This document shows, piece by piece, positions 1-10,199 of a stretch of 64,000 bases of DNA. A program made the position numbers and the translations under genes. Within the stretch, counting starts at the first letter, position 1. The number at the start of each line of letters is the position of its first letter. A model generated the notes under the pieces. It had not been told where the DNA came from. It saw only the letters and a list, made by a program, of their open reading frames with translations, and ran no database searches. Where the stretch lies: assembly GCF_905147045.1 (NCBI RefSeq), contig NC_065897.1, forward strand, positions 10,121,001-10,185,000, in the 5' to 3' direction. The stretch is from Nymphalis io. Taxonomy: Eukaryota > Arthropoda > Insecta > Lepidoptera > Nymphalidae.

Positions 1-8
1 TAAGCTCA

Positions 9-923
9 GTGCATCGATTGAAACGACGTGATACGGATGGAAATTGGATTGACTGCAAGAGATTCCGTCTCTGTTTTAAAGGTTCATATTTGCCTACTCA
101 TGTCTTCGTGGACAGTCTTCGTATTAATGTTGACTCTCACACATTTCCGGTGTCTCAGTGCTCCAAATGCTGGAAATTAGGGCATACACTATCTAGATGC
201 CCAGCAGATAAGATTATTTGCCCTAAGTGTGGTGGTAATCATGCAAATTGCGAGACAAAGACGTTTGTTTGTGTTAACTGTCAAGGTCCACACATGGCAC
301 TCAATAAAGCATGTCCTGTTTACTTGACTGAAAAAAAGATTCGTGAGACTATGTCTCAATTTAATTGTACATACAGGAAAGCTTGCACAATGCTGACAGA
401 GTTTCCGAATCATAAATATAAAACCCTTACTGCGAAGACTACCGTTGATCATACTCCTACTCATCCAGAACGTACGTACGCGAATATTGTATCAAATGTT
501 TTTCCTCCTACTGTAATAGATTCAAGAGAGGATCAAAACGAAAAACATATCCCTTCGACACACGTTTCAAGTAAACAGGCTAACATTCCAACAATTAATC
601 GTAAATCCGAAAATGCACCTAGAAAACATAAAGCGATTAGAACCGAAACTACAAACCTATCTACAAACCATCACCTGCCTAATTCTAAAATGGAGTCTGA
701 AGAATTACACCAAGCAAATCGCGAAAAATCATTAGATAGAAACATTAACTTCTCAGAACTCTTATATAGATTAAAAGAGATTTTATTTCTTAAAGGCGGA
801 AGATTTCAACAAAAACTAAAGAATACAATTAAGTGCTGTTTTGAGTGGTTAATATTAATTGTTGTTGAAAATATTTCTGATTGGCCTATACTTAAGTTAA
901 TTTTAGACTATTTAAACACATAA
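9..923 (+). CDS. LINE ORF1, gag-like zinc-knuckle protein (I-clade-like element)
   Basis: An open frame of 304 codons that is still intact and probably begins before the window, since it opens within an already folded gag-type region. Cysteine/histidine clusters resembling tandem CCHC knuckles lie at about residues 50-110 (CSKCWKLGHTLSRC, CPKCGGNHANC, CVNCQGPHMALNKAC). This is the nucleic-acid-binding part of LINE ORF1 proteins, which coat element RNA. The C-terminal half is rich in Ser, Asn and Lys and low in recognisable structure. It is followed after 14 bases by the endonuclease start. It is element-derived, not a host gene. Confidence 0.85.
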   Translation: MHRLKRRDTDGNWIDCKRFRLCFKGSYLPTHVFVDSLRINVDSHTFPVSQCSKCWKLGHTLSRCPADKIICPKCGGNHANCETKTFVCVNCQGPHMALNKACPVYLTEKKIRETMSQFNCTYRKACTMLTEFPNHKYKTLTAKTTVDHTPTHPERTYANIVSNVFPPTVIDSREDQNEKHIPSTHVSSKQANIPTINRKSENAPRKHKAIRTETTNLSTNHHLPNSKMESEELHQANREKSLDRNINFSELLYRLKEILFLKGGRFQQKLKNTIKCCFEWLILIVVENISDWPILKLILDYLNT

Positions 924-936
924 ATTCACAAAGCTA

Positions 937-1706
937 AATATTATTCAGTGGAACGCACAAAGCCTTAGACCTAAATTGACAAGTTTTGAAAATTTATTGT
1001 GGCAGGAAAAAATCCATATTGCTGCTAGACTTGGTTAGAGCTAAATAGTTACTTAAATATTAAAAATGACAATATACACCGCTGTGGTTGTGATGACTCA
1101 TATGGGGGAATAGCCATAATTGTTCATAAATCCATCAAATCACAGGTATGCAAAGTACGGCAGACTAATTTGGCAATCCAGATTATCCACCTTAAGTTTT
1201 TGAATTGTGGAGACTTTGATAATATAATTTCAGTTTATTACCCATCTTCAGCCCGAACCAGTACTCATGATTGGGACGCCATTTTCTCCATAGCTAACTG
1301 TAGGACTATTATAATTGGATACTTTAATGGGCATCACACTAACTGGTCACAAAAAATTGACCAAAGAGGTTTACAAATATTCGATGTACTTTCTGACAAT
1401 CAGCTTGTGACCTTAAACGACCGCACACCCACTAGAGTAAAATTAGTTAACGGTTTTCTTCAAGAATGCTCCCCAGATATTTCCCTGGTAACCTCTGATA
1501 TTGCGCTTAAATTCAGTTACTCAGTACTTAATGAAACTTTGGGCAGTGACCACAGGGTTATTAAAATCTCAACCAATTTCAGTGGTTCATATCCATCCAT
1601 ATATAAAAGAAACTTTAAATTGGCTTATACACACAGACACTTGAAAACTTGTTCAATCATTTTTCTTGGCTTAATGACCCCCAAAAAGACTACGACACCT
1701 TCGTAG
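937..1706 (+). pseudogene. LINE endonuclease domain, decayed
   Basis: The endonuclease begins at about 937 with NIIQWNAQSLRPKLTSF, the usual start of APE-type LINE endonucleases. It breaks by about 1040 and resumes at 1170-1706. In the second part GYFNGHH stands where the family has GDFN, so a catalytic aspartate is lost. SPDISLVTSD and GSDHRV (the Ser-Asp-His motif) are still present. The enzyme would nick target DNA to prime reverse transcription. The frame breaks and the lost Asp make it non-functional. Confidence 0.8.
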
Positions 1707-1816
1707 ATTACTTAAATATGGCAGCAGAAATATCTATCCCTTTAATAAAATTTAGTCAAAACCCTTCTTCTAACTTTTTCCCCAAACCGTACTAGAACCA
1801 GCATTTATCTAGAGCA

Positions 1817-3053
1817 GTGGCTGAAAGACGTTTAGCTTTATCACAATTCCGTCGTAATCCAATCCCACGTAATTTGGATATATTGAAAGAAAAAATTAAC
1901 TTTGCACAAAACTTAATGCGTAATTCTCAAAGTAATTGTTTTCAAAATTTTTGCTCGTCTGTAAATCAAAAAACTACATCGACAGAGTTATGGTCTAAAA
2001 TGAAGTGGTTAAAGGGCTATAAGTCTTCTAAACAACAAATAAATGGAACTCTGGCAAACAAACTTTTGTGTAGCTTAACACCCGATTATGTTTCCCCTAT
2101 GTGCCCTGCGTTATGTTCTCATAATAATAAAATAAGTTCCAATATTTCAACGACTGAGCGAGAAAGCTGTATTCCATCTAAAAATACATCACCTGGTGAT
2201 GATGAAATTACATATCTAATGATAAAACATCTTCCTAAAAATAATAAACTTATATTGACAAACCTTTATAATTTTTTTTATGAGAAAGGTTTTGTTCCTA
2301 GCCAGTGGAAAAATATTATCGTCGTCCCTATTTCGAAAGCAGGTAGAGATTCAGAATCTGTTTCGTCATTACGCCCAATTGCCTTAATATTTGCTTATGT
2401 AAAATTTTTACATTATTTCACAGTATTCTTGGTTGGAATGGTTTTGCGAAAAGAATAACATTTTTTCGATGAATACTACTGTATTCAGGAAATCATATCA
2501 GTGTGCAGATAACCTGTCTTACTTTATAACTAAAACTTTAATTAGGTTTTCTAAAAATAGGCCAACAATCGCGTGCTTTATTGACATCCATAATGCATAC
2601 AACAATGTCAATATTGCTTCTCTTCTTTCGATTCTAGATAGCTTAGGTGTAGGGTCACAACTGTGCACTTATCTGTGGAATTTTTTAAACCATAGAATTC
2701 TAAAAATTCGGTTAGACGGAAACGCTATGACAAGAAATACCAGCCTAGGATTAGCGCAAGGAGACCCATTAGCGCCTTTATTATTTAATATTGTGACTTA
2801 TAAAATTTGCAAAAATATCAGCCTAGTCTCTCTATTGCAATACGCGGATGATTTCCTTTTATTTACTTCATGTAATAGTTTGACAGAAAGCTCTGAGAAA
2901 CTACAATCGGCATTAAACACTGTGGCTGTCTACTTATTAGATATAGGTTTAGAGATTTTGACTACTAAAATTAAAGTTTGCATATTAAAAAGGGGGCGTA
3001 AAAAGTACACAGTAAAGTTACAATTGAATTACCAATATCATAGAAGAGGTTAA
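1817..3053 (+). pseudogene. LINE reverse transcriptase domain, frameshifted
   Basis: Two overlapping frames (1817-2458 and 2433-3053) together cover fingers and palm of a LINE reverse transcriptase. Visible landmarks are SPGDDEITYLMIK and WKNIIVVPISKAGRD, motif A as CFIDIHNAYNNV with the catalytic Asp, LAQGDPLAPLLFN, and the catalytic LQYADDFLLF. The frame shift lies near 2440. Thumb sequence continues in other frames at 3060-3410. The catalytic aspartates survive but the reading frame does not. Confidence 0.85.
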
Positions 3054-3191
3054 CGCTTTTAAATACTTAGGAGTTTGGCTAGACAATTCATTGAGATGGT
3101 CAAAACACATCAACGATTTAAAAATAAAAATATTAAATTTATTAAATATTCTTAAAATTCTGAGAGGACCGGGCTGGGGCGTACAAGGCGT

Positions 3192-3870
3192 TTGTATTTT
3201 GGGCTAATTCGTAGCAGAATAGATTATGCCAGCTCCTTATATGATAATAGTTGTAAAACAAATTTGAAAAAAGTTGATGTATTACAAAATCAAAGTCTCA
3301 GATTGATTGGTGGCTTTGTTAAGACTACACCAATCTATATGATGGAAAATGAGCTTTGCATATCAATATTCAATATAGATCAGAAGATATTACTTGGGAG
3401 CTAAATTTTGGCTAAAATGTAAATCTATGGGTAAAAATAAAGTTATCAGGTTATTAAATATATTTCAAAATGTGTGTACTAATTCTTACCGGCGAAATAA
3501 GAAACTATCACTACTTATTATGATTCACAATGATTACAACGCATTCGGAATCCACCAAAGCGATAAGTTAGAAATGTTCAGTCTAGACACGTGGGTTAGC
3601 AATGTGGATTTATCCTCTCATATTAAATGCTCTTTAGCCACAATTGACAACAGTAAAAGTAATTATAATAAAGCGTTTTTAAAATTATTATCTGAACGAG
3701 CAATTACAGAAATATATTCTTCATTTTATCAAGTTTTTACAGATGCTTCAAAAGATAACTCTGATATTGGTTTTGCTTTTTATGACCCCTAAGCTAATAC
3801 TAGTTGTCAACTTAAAGTAGATACTAAGATATCAGTAATGCGTGCAAAGCTATTAGGCATTGTGAACTTT
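3192..3870 (+). pseudogene. LINE RT thumb and start of RNase H domain
   Basis: Fragments in two frames (3192-3404, 3394-3792) encode the RT C-terminal region (LIRSRIDYASSLYDNS) and then FYQVFTDASKDNSDIGFAFYDP, the first strand of an RNase H domain with its catalytic Asp. After a stop at 3790 the frame still reads RAKLLGIVNF up to 3870, where the opposite-strand LINE begins. The rest of the RNase H domain is at 8922-9452. Confidence 0.8.
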
Positions 3871-4150
3871 ATCATTTATTTATTTATTTATAATAGCACA
3901 CTTACAACATACATATAAAGCATTAAAAAGATTAATTTATAAACCAATAATAGTATATCTAATATGCATGTCAATTACAAGTGTACATATCACTTCAAAA
4001 TTCATCTAATCAAATTCAAATTAAAAGTAACAAAAAATCATCGGTAATTTTAAAAAAATGTCAAATTTAAATAATAAATAATGTCATTATTATAATAAAA
4101 AATTAATCAGTGAAATCATAATTAAAAATTATTAAAAGTATTAATTAAAA

Positions 4151-4633
4151 CTAATCATGCATTTTATAATAATTAAGTAACTTATTTCTCAAGATTGAGG
4201 GAGAGTCACAAAAAATGTCAATGTCCTGAATTGATTTAACGATATTGATATATTTATTACACAACCGTACTAAGGGAGCTTGTTTACCAATATGAGACTT
4301 TACGCTAGGAGTATGAAATATTTTGTGGGTGTGAGTACTTCTGTGTGCCCTAGACGGAACTGATATCAGTATTATTTCAATCAATTCTGAGTTGGTTAAC
4401 TTATAGTTAATAATACTGTGTAGGAATTTAAGTTCTAACAATTCGCGCCCACTTCGAAGAGAAATCATATTAAATTTTGCCAAACGTTCTTTGTATAACT
4501 GTCTGTGCGAAAAATCCTTTTCATGAAAAGCAAGATGTTTCGTGAAGGCTCGTTGAATACTCTCAATAAGCTGAGAGTGTACGCTATAAAATGGATTCCA
4601 TATAATACAGGCATTTTCAGGCAAGGCAGGCAA
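4151..4633 (-). pseudogene. LINE C-terminal RT-connection region
   Basis: A frame of 160 codons matches the region after the RT thumb of CR1/Jockey-type LINEs: ENACIIWNPFYSVHSQLIESIQRAFTKHL-type sequence, then LRSGRELLELKFLHSIINYKL, and a Lys/Ser-rich end closing at 4151. It follows the RT fragments at 4755-5430 in element order. It has no separate host function. Confidence 0.8.
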
Positions 4634-4754
4634 CAGGCAGTTTTCCCTGAAAAGCCTTGAGTGTTCCGCTTGATGAAACCAAGATTTTGAGCAGCTTTAA
4701 CAACTATATTATCAACATGAGTTACACAAGTTAGACGCCCGTCAATAGTGACTC

Positions 4755-5640
4755 CTAAATCTTTAATTTGCGATTACTCTTGTAATATTTTATTTTCAAT
4801 TGAGTAACTAGAAACAATTTTATATGAAAACATTTGCCTACATTAAGAGTCATATTGTTGAGATGACACCATGCAATAATATTGTTGAGGTCGTATTGTA
4901 TTAAATCTATGTCAGAGTTGGATTTTACTGTTTTGTATATTTTGAGATCGTCGGCTAACAATGAACACTTACAATACTTTATATTCTGTTATATCGTTTA
5001 TAAAAACGAGAAACAAGAGAGGACCTAAATGTGAGCCCTGTGGAACCCCACTTTTAGCAAAATATATCTGAGATTCAAACCCAGTTACGGCAACTGTAAG
5101 AGTCAAATATGACTGAAACCATCTAAGTAGAGTAGTTCCAAGGCCATACTGATGTAATTTTTTAAGAAATATTTGATGGTTTACTTTGTCAAATGCGTTG
5201 CTGAAATCAGTATATATAGCATATATCTGGTCCCCCCTGTCCATCGCTAATGCCAAGTCTGAAGTAAAAAGTGTTAGATTAGTTTGAACTGATAACCCGT
5301 CTCTAAAACCGTGTTGCGAATGTGTGATGATGTTGTTAAAATGTTTATTAAGCAAGGGATACACAAGGCTCTCAAACAGCTTAGAAAGACAGGAGAGGAT
5401 GGAGATTGGACGGTAGTTCTTAATGTCCAATCGGTCTCCTTTTTTATAAACTGGTACTATTCGAGCTTTTTTTCATTCCTCGGGAAAAATACCGTTTTTT
5501 ACAGAATTATTAAAAATTAATGTCAATGGAAAAGCTAGAGCAGAGCCGCATCTTTTTATGAAAATAGGTGGAATTCCGTCTGGACCCGCACCTTTTTGAG
5601 GATCTAATGATTTAATTTTTCTTAAAACATCTGCTTCATT
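4755..5640 (-). pseudogene. LINE reverse transcriptase (CR1/Jockey-like), broken
   Basis: The frame 5430-4969 contains NYRPISILSCLSKLFESLV, SQHGFRDGLSVQTNL, motif A as AIYTDFSNAFDKVNH and motif B as GVPQGSHLGPLLFLVFIND. The catalytic box follows in another frame (4961-4755) as LLADDLKIY, with Leu where Tyr or Phe is usual. A frameshift separates the two. Upstream codons to about 5640 read as the RT N-terminal part with stops. The two catalytic Asp pairs are still recognisable, but the protein cannot be made in one piece. Confidence 0.82.
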
Positions 5641-6499
5641 AAATTTTATTTAAATAAGTGTTGCAATGTTGTAATGTGAGTTATATATGTGTGAAGCGTA
5701 ATGTACATTATTTGGGGTTATTATGTGTGTAGATTCATTAGGATAAATAGAAGAAGAAGGCTTGCGAAAAGGTTGGCTATTTCTAATCCTGAACTAGTGC
5801 TAATGCCACCCAACGACATAGATGCAGGCAAAAAATTTACGTTACGTTTGCTTTTATAGTAATTCCAAAAGGACGTCGGATTCATGTGAATATTATATTC
5901 GACAAATTAATCAAATAAATCATGGCAGCGACTACGCAATATTTGAAATTCAAGTTTATCCCTAGGGTTACCACATTTACGATATTTGGTACGGAGTTTC
6001 TCTTTCTCCTTGAATAACTTAGTAAGATTATGTTTGAACCATTAAGGATACTTAGAATTCCGTAATTTTCGCTTAGGTACTAATCGCTCTATTATTTCAT
6101 ACAGTGCTGTAAAGTATCTCTATCATGGCATTAACATTATTACAATTGGAAAATTTATAGTACCAATCAATATTTTTTTAATTCGTTACCAATCTCTGCA
6201 TAATCAGCCTTACAAAAATTGTATCGTATACAGATTTTGGGTCGGATGTATGATATATGAGGGTACGAGACACTTATTAACAGATTAGGATGATACTGAT
6301 CTAGTCTACTTAACAAGTCAAGATGCTTAGTCACCGTTACATTAACCATATTACTAAATTACCAAGTCTAAGCTCTGTCATCACAGTTCTCAATATTGTT
6401 GTACTGGTGCAAGTCGTTAGCAGACATGAAATCAATTAACGAGTAACCGAGAGCGTTATGATAATTTGATGGAATCATATAAGTACAATCATCATCTGC

Positions 6500-6960
6500 A
6501 TTTCATTCAATAAAACCTATATTAAAATCGCCTATTACTATTACATCATCAATTTGATTAGTAACATCTATATTTTCAAAAATTTTTAGCATTTTCTACT
6601 TTTACCGGAGGTGGTAGCTATACAACACAAAGACCGACTTTTTTAACTATTCGGTCACTGGTTATGTCTAATATAACCCACATCATTTCATTGTCAGTCT
6701 CCCAATGACATACTCGGCAAGAAGAAATATCTTTAGATAGAGCAATTAATACGCCTCCTCCGTCTTTTTTTGAGAGTTCCGAACAAAATCGATCCTTCCT
6801 GTATACTATATAGCGCGAATCAAACAGCTCGTTACTCAAGATTGTGGAGTTCAACCATGTTTCAGTAAAAACTATATTCAGATATTTTTCAGGATATTGT
6901 TCGTTTTTGTTCTTAAGCCTCTTACGTTTTGATAGTATATATCTAACATTTTGTTAACTT
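6500..6960 (-). pseudogene. LINE endonuclease N-terminal part, decayed
   Basis: The minus frame 6854-6618 reads LNSTILSNELFDSRYIVYRKDR and KKDGGGVLIALSKDISS, the middle of an APE-type endonuclease where a solution-exposed loop is followed by a GGG strand. Flanking codons are interrupted by stops. Its position between ORF1 (6991 onward) and RT fits the element order. Confidence 0.7.
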
Positions 6961-6990
6961 AACACCCATAATACTGGTAGAATAATGACG

Positions 6991-8378
6991 TCAGTTAATA
7001 AGCTTCAGACAATCGTCATTCTTGATTTGTTTTGTCTGGCTGAATTCATCCTTACGTACAAAGATTCTTCCATTTCTGACCCAAGTAGTAAAGCGGTATT
7101 TCATTTCCTTGGCTCTAATGCGTGTGGCTGCGTGAAGTGCTTTATTTGATGGCGATAAATGTTTTGAAGCATAATATGGGTTTACATGTCCCTCCAATTC
7201 CGAGATGATGTGAATTTAGTTTTTCTTTAGATTTTTTTTTATTGAATTGAGCAACAGCCGCTAACATCGCGTCTCGATGTCTTGCACTTTGTAGCTTGAC
7301 GATGACGGATGCGGTTTCTCAGTGTTTCGGTTAAATTGCGCAACTCTAGTAACATGTTTTATGTCCTCTTCCGTCAAAGGATTTACAACAACATTACTTA
7401 ATTGAACAATTACATTTGATAAATTTTCATTTCTATGCTCAGGAATACCATTTATCTTAACATTGCACTCCCTCATATGCACTTCTATAGTATTTAATAC
7501 CTACTGGTGGTAGGGCTTTGTGCAAGCTCGTCAGGGTAGGTACCACCCACTCATCAGATATTCTACCGCAAAACTGCAATACTTGATATTATTGTGTTCC
7601 GGTTTGAAGGGTGAGTGAGCCAGTGTAATTACAGGCACAAGGGACATAAAATCTTAGTTCCCAAGGTTGGTGGCGCATTGGATATGTAAGCGATGTCTAA
7701 GAGCGTTGGTGACCACTTACCATCATGCTATGCTCGCCCGCCTTCCTATTCTATAAAAAAAAAAAAAATAAGGTAAGGTCTTTTACAGAGGATTTAAGAT
7801 TATTATTTTTAAGTTTCAGTTGGTCAACAATGTTTGATTTTTCCTCAAGTTTTGCTTTCATTTGCTCATACTGCGCATTAATAAAGTTTAGTGATTCACG
7901 AAAACCTTTTATTTGATCATTAATAGTATTTAGCTGCGTGGTTATTAAGTTCTGTATTGTTGAAGCTAACTCTTGCTGTATAATGTTACGAAGTTTACAT
8001 TCTGTGAGGTCTATATAATCGACTTTATATTGAGTATTGGTACATTGTGGTGATTGACTCAGCTTTTTACGTTTCGTAACATAAGATACTTCCATAATGT
8101 CCGTGGAAGATTTGTTACAATTTTCTAAAGCGGTGACTGACCTGACAGGTGTATGTATGTTTCCTATTTTTGGTTGCTTATTTAAACATTCAGGGCACTT
8201 CCAGTTGTTTTTTTTTATGTAAATCCATTTGGTGAAACTGTCTCAGAGATACATTACCGCATTCAATATCATATTTCGCTTTGCAATCAATGCAAGTAAG
8301 AAATTCTTGTTTTGGTAACGTCGTTTTGCATCCAGCGCAAATTTTATTTAAGGGATTATTGGAAATTTTCGTAAGCAA
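6991..8378 (-). pseudogene. LINE ORF1: PHD-like finger plus coiled coil, split by a SINE
   Basis: Read from the high-coordinate end, 8378-8190 encodes a PHD-like zinc finger (CAGCKTTLPKQEFLTCIDC, then YDIECGNVS). The segment 8095-7751 encodes a Lys/Glu-rich coiled coil (KGFRESLNFINAQYEQMKAKLEEK). A SINE interrupts the ORF at 7502-7760. The segments 7482-7261 and 7197-6991 then give the C-terminal RNA-binding-type domain (EHRNENLSNVIVQLSNVV; ASKHLSPSNKALHAATRIRAKEM). PHD-plus-coiled-coil ORF1 proteins are known in CR1/Jockey-type LINEs. Confidence 0.75.
7502..7762 (+). repeat. Poly(A)-tailed ~290 bp interspersed repeat (family B), inside LINE ORF1
   Basis: A copy of the most common repeat of the window. 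It starts at CTGGTGGTAGGGCTTTGTGC, passes the landmarks GGTACCACCCACTCATCAG, TTCCGGTTTGAAGGGTGAG and CACAAGGGACATAAAATC, and ends CTATTCTATAAAAAAAA. It lacks about 20 bases near 7700. It lies inside ORF1 of the CR1/Jockey-like LINE and is therefore younger than that insertion. I could not identify polymerase III boxes, so it may be a LINE-derived 3' end or a poly(A) SINE. Confidence 0.85.
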
Positions 8379-8874
8379 ATTTTTGTTACAAAATTTTTAA
8401 TGTTAATAATCATAAGCAGATACTGAGATTCGAACTCGTGTCATCCTTTTAAACTGACTTGAATCACACGATCAACGACCGGTCCAAGCCTTTATTAAGT
8501 TCCTAACACGAATTTTATGGTCTCTTTGTACTCAATTCTTTTGTATTATTAATGATCGGTAGATAGTGAAATGTTTGTAGCAAAACACCCGCCACACAAA
8601 AAACTCACTATTTTGTTCAGATTAGATTGTATACGAAGTTAGCCTTACTAAAAACACAATTATTTACACTGTCAATATTGATTTAATTTATCTGATGATG
8701 TAATATTGACTTAATTAACACCAACTTGTCTTTTTTTTCTAGCGCAAAGCACGAAATGTTAATGTCTTTTGAGTTAATTGTTATTTCCTTTTTTTATAAA
8801 TAAATACGAACTTTGGCCGCAGTTACACCACTTTTCCCAATTACTAATTAGTCTAGATGATATTCAACAACTAC
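8379..8874 (-). other. Presumed 5' UTR of the CR1/Jockey-like LINE, with a weak tRNA-like stretch
   Basis: This non-coding stretch lies between ORF1 and the target duplication. At 8408-8490 the minus strand has a B-box-like GAGTTCGAATCTC preceded by a possible A-box-like region. It could be a captured tRNA-like promoter, an older SINE head or chance. Nothing else was recognised. Confidence 0.4.
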
Positions 8875-8882
8875 TGAACTTT

Positions 8883-9545
8883 TTGCACTTTTAACCATGA
8901 AAACATTTTTTAATTACCATCTTGAAATCTATTATAAGTTTCTCTCGTCAAAATAAAAAAGTGATATTACAGTGGATTCCTGCTCATATTGGTATAGAAA
9001 ATAATGAAAAGGTTGATATACTAGCAAAAGATGCAGCACGAAATGGTATTTTCTACCATTGCCTACCATATCATTCGGAATTATTATATTTGGCTAAACA
9101 AAGATTGTACAAATTTTGGAGAGAGTATTTTGATGAGCGATCGCATACTAAGGGGGTCGGGTACAGAACAATGCAACCTGGCCTATGGAAAAGTCTTTGG
9201 TTTGATGGTGCCAATATGATCAGGTCTTCAATTGTTACAGCTCTTCGACTTCGTTCCGGACACATTCCATTAAATAACTTTGGTTTCCTTATGGGTAAAA
9301 CACCCTCACCTAATTGCAGTATATGTAATATCATAGAAGACACGTATCATGTAATAATGGAGTGTGCTCGAAACGAAGCTGATAGAATATATTTTTTTAA
9401 AGAAGTTTTGTACAAGCTAGTGAATGATCTTATTAAGAATAGATGTAATTAAGCAATGTGTAAAGTTTAATGTTCTGTAAGCACTATGAGGGTGGCATTT
9501 TCTTAAAGAAAAAAAACCCTCTTTAAAATAAATAAATAAAAAAAA
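8883..9545 (+). mobile_element. I-clade-like LINE, right part: RNase H end and 3' UTR
   Basis: Continuation of the element at 1-3870. The frame 8922-9452 gives VILQWIPAHIGIENNEKVDILAKDAARNG, the C-terminal RNase H signature with its histidine and last aspartate. A typical tail with a Cys-rich cluster follows (CSICNIIEDTYHVIMEC). About 25 codons of the RNase H domain between 3870 and 8922 are missing or decayed. The 3' UTR ends in an AAATAAATAAA tail followed by a TA microsatellite. Confidence 0.82.
8922..9452 (+). pseudogene. LINE RNase H domain C-terminal part and zinc-finger-like tail
   Basis: An open frame of 176 codons. The first 30 residues match the last helix of LINE-type RNase H domains (WIPAHIGI, then EKVDILAKDA). 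Residues 85-150 contain LRLRSGHIPLNNFGFLMG and CSICNIIEDTYHVIMECAR, a CCHC-like end commonly seen after RNase H in I/R1-type LINEs. The first codon is TTG only because the upstream half was displaced by the nested insertion. Confidence 0.85.
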
Positions 9546-9546
9546 G

Positions 9547-9549
<3 letters not shown>

Positions 9550-9591
<42 letters not shown>

Positions 9592-9612
9592 AATATATAT
9601 ATATTCCTAGCT
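9550..9612. repeat. TA dinucleotide microsatellite
   Basis: About 60 bases of alternating TA with one AGAATAA interruption, directly after the A-rich 3' tail of the I-like LINE. It probably grew from that tail. Confidence 0.95.
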
Positions 9613-9872
9613 ATTCGGAGCTCGATATTACGTTTCACTACGTTATCGTATGCTTCTTTTTTCAAATAAACAGTTCTTATTAGAATTATTCGTTGTTTCA
9701 AATCGTGACGTCATATATTGCGGCACGTGTTATGCGTGTGCTTCTAGTTTCTACTTACGTATATATTGCTACACATCCTGTAGATATTTAAACAACTGCC
9801 AAAGGTAACGGTAAACGGTAAAGAGCGACCAAAAATATTTTTTCTTAAAAATTAACAATAATATGTTTTTTT

Positions 9873-10090
9873 TATAGAATAGGAAGGTGGACGAGCATAT
9901 GGGCCACCTGATGGTAAGTGGTCACCAAACGCCCTTAGACATTGGCATTGTAAGAAATGTCAACCATCGCTTATAGCCAATGCGCCACCAACCTTGGGAA
10001 CTAAGATTTTATGTCCCTTGTGCCTGTAATTACACAGGCTCACTAACCCTTCAAACCGGAACACAACAATATCAAGTATTGCTGTTTTGA
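9873..10090 (-). repeat. Family B poly(A) repeat, 5'-truncated, beside the DNAJC16-like stop codon
   Basis: The minus-strand copy has its A-tail at 9873-9880 and is truncated at about 10090, lacking the first ~60 bases of the family. It begins 9 bases beyond the proposed stop codon of the DNAJC16-like gene (10099-10101) and has the same orientation as that gene. It would therefore be read in sense as 3' UTR if transcription continues. Confidence 0.85.
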
Positions 10091-10098
10091 CATTTTAT

Positions 10099-10199
10099 TC
10101 AGCCCATACCTCGAATTACAATACAGATATAAAATATTTTCTTAAATATATTACTTCCAGCGAAAAAGGCGAAGAAGAAGAAGAAAAGATCACGCACTT
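10099..10199 (-). CDS. DNAJC16: DNAJC16-like proposed terminal exon with hydrophobic segment
   Basis: After a very short proposed intron (about 43 bases) the phase-matched frame gives EVRDLFFFFFFAFFAGSN and KKIFYICIVIRGMG, then TGA overlapping an AATAAA signal. A hydrophobic segment at this place fits the membrane anchor of DNAJC16 proteins. The Phe run comes from a (CTT)n stretch, so a repeat artefact is possible. A GTATGG at 10104-10109 could instead be a donor leading to exons further on. Confidence 0.5.

Larger units (their letters stand above)
1..3870 (+). mobile_element. I-clade-like non-LTR retrotransposon, left part (5' end outside window)
   Basis: This is the left part of a LINE that continues at 8883-9540. 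In order it holds a gag-like ORF1 with zinc knuckles, an APE-type endonuclease, a reverse transcriptase and the start of an RNase H domain. That order (gag, EN, RT, RNase H) is typical of the I clade and its relatives. The copy is dead: frames shift at about 1050, 1700, 2440, 3050 and 3400, with internal stops. It is interrupted after 3870 by an opposite-strand LINE, with TGAACTTT repeated on both sides. The clade is inferred from domain order; an R1/LOA-type relative is possible. Confidence 0.85.
3871..8874 (-). mobile_element. CR1/Jockey-like non-LTR retrotransposon nested in the I-like element
   Basis: A nearly complete LINE on the minus strand with its 3' tail at about 3871-3900 (TAAATAAATAAA-type tail on its sense strand) and its 5' end near 8874. 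It carries ORF1 with a PHD-like finger and coiled coil (8378 to 6991), an endonuclease (about 6900-6500), RT (5640 to 4755) and a C-terminal region (4633-4151). The length is about 4.75 kb once the 250-bp SINE at 7502-7760 is subtracted. The 8-bp duplication TGAACTTT (3863-3870 and 8875-8882) marks the boundaries. All ORFs contain stops or frameshifts. The absence of RNase H and the PHD-like ORF1 suggest the CR1/Jockey group. Confidence 0.85.
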
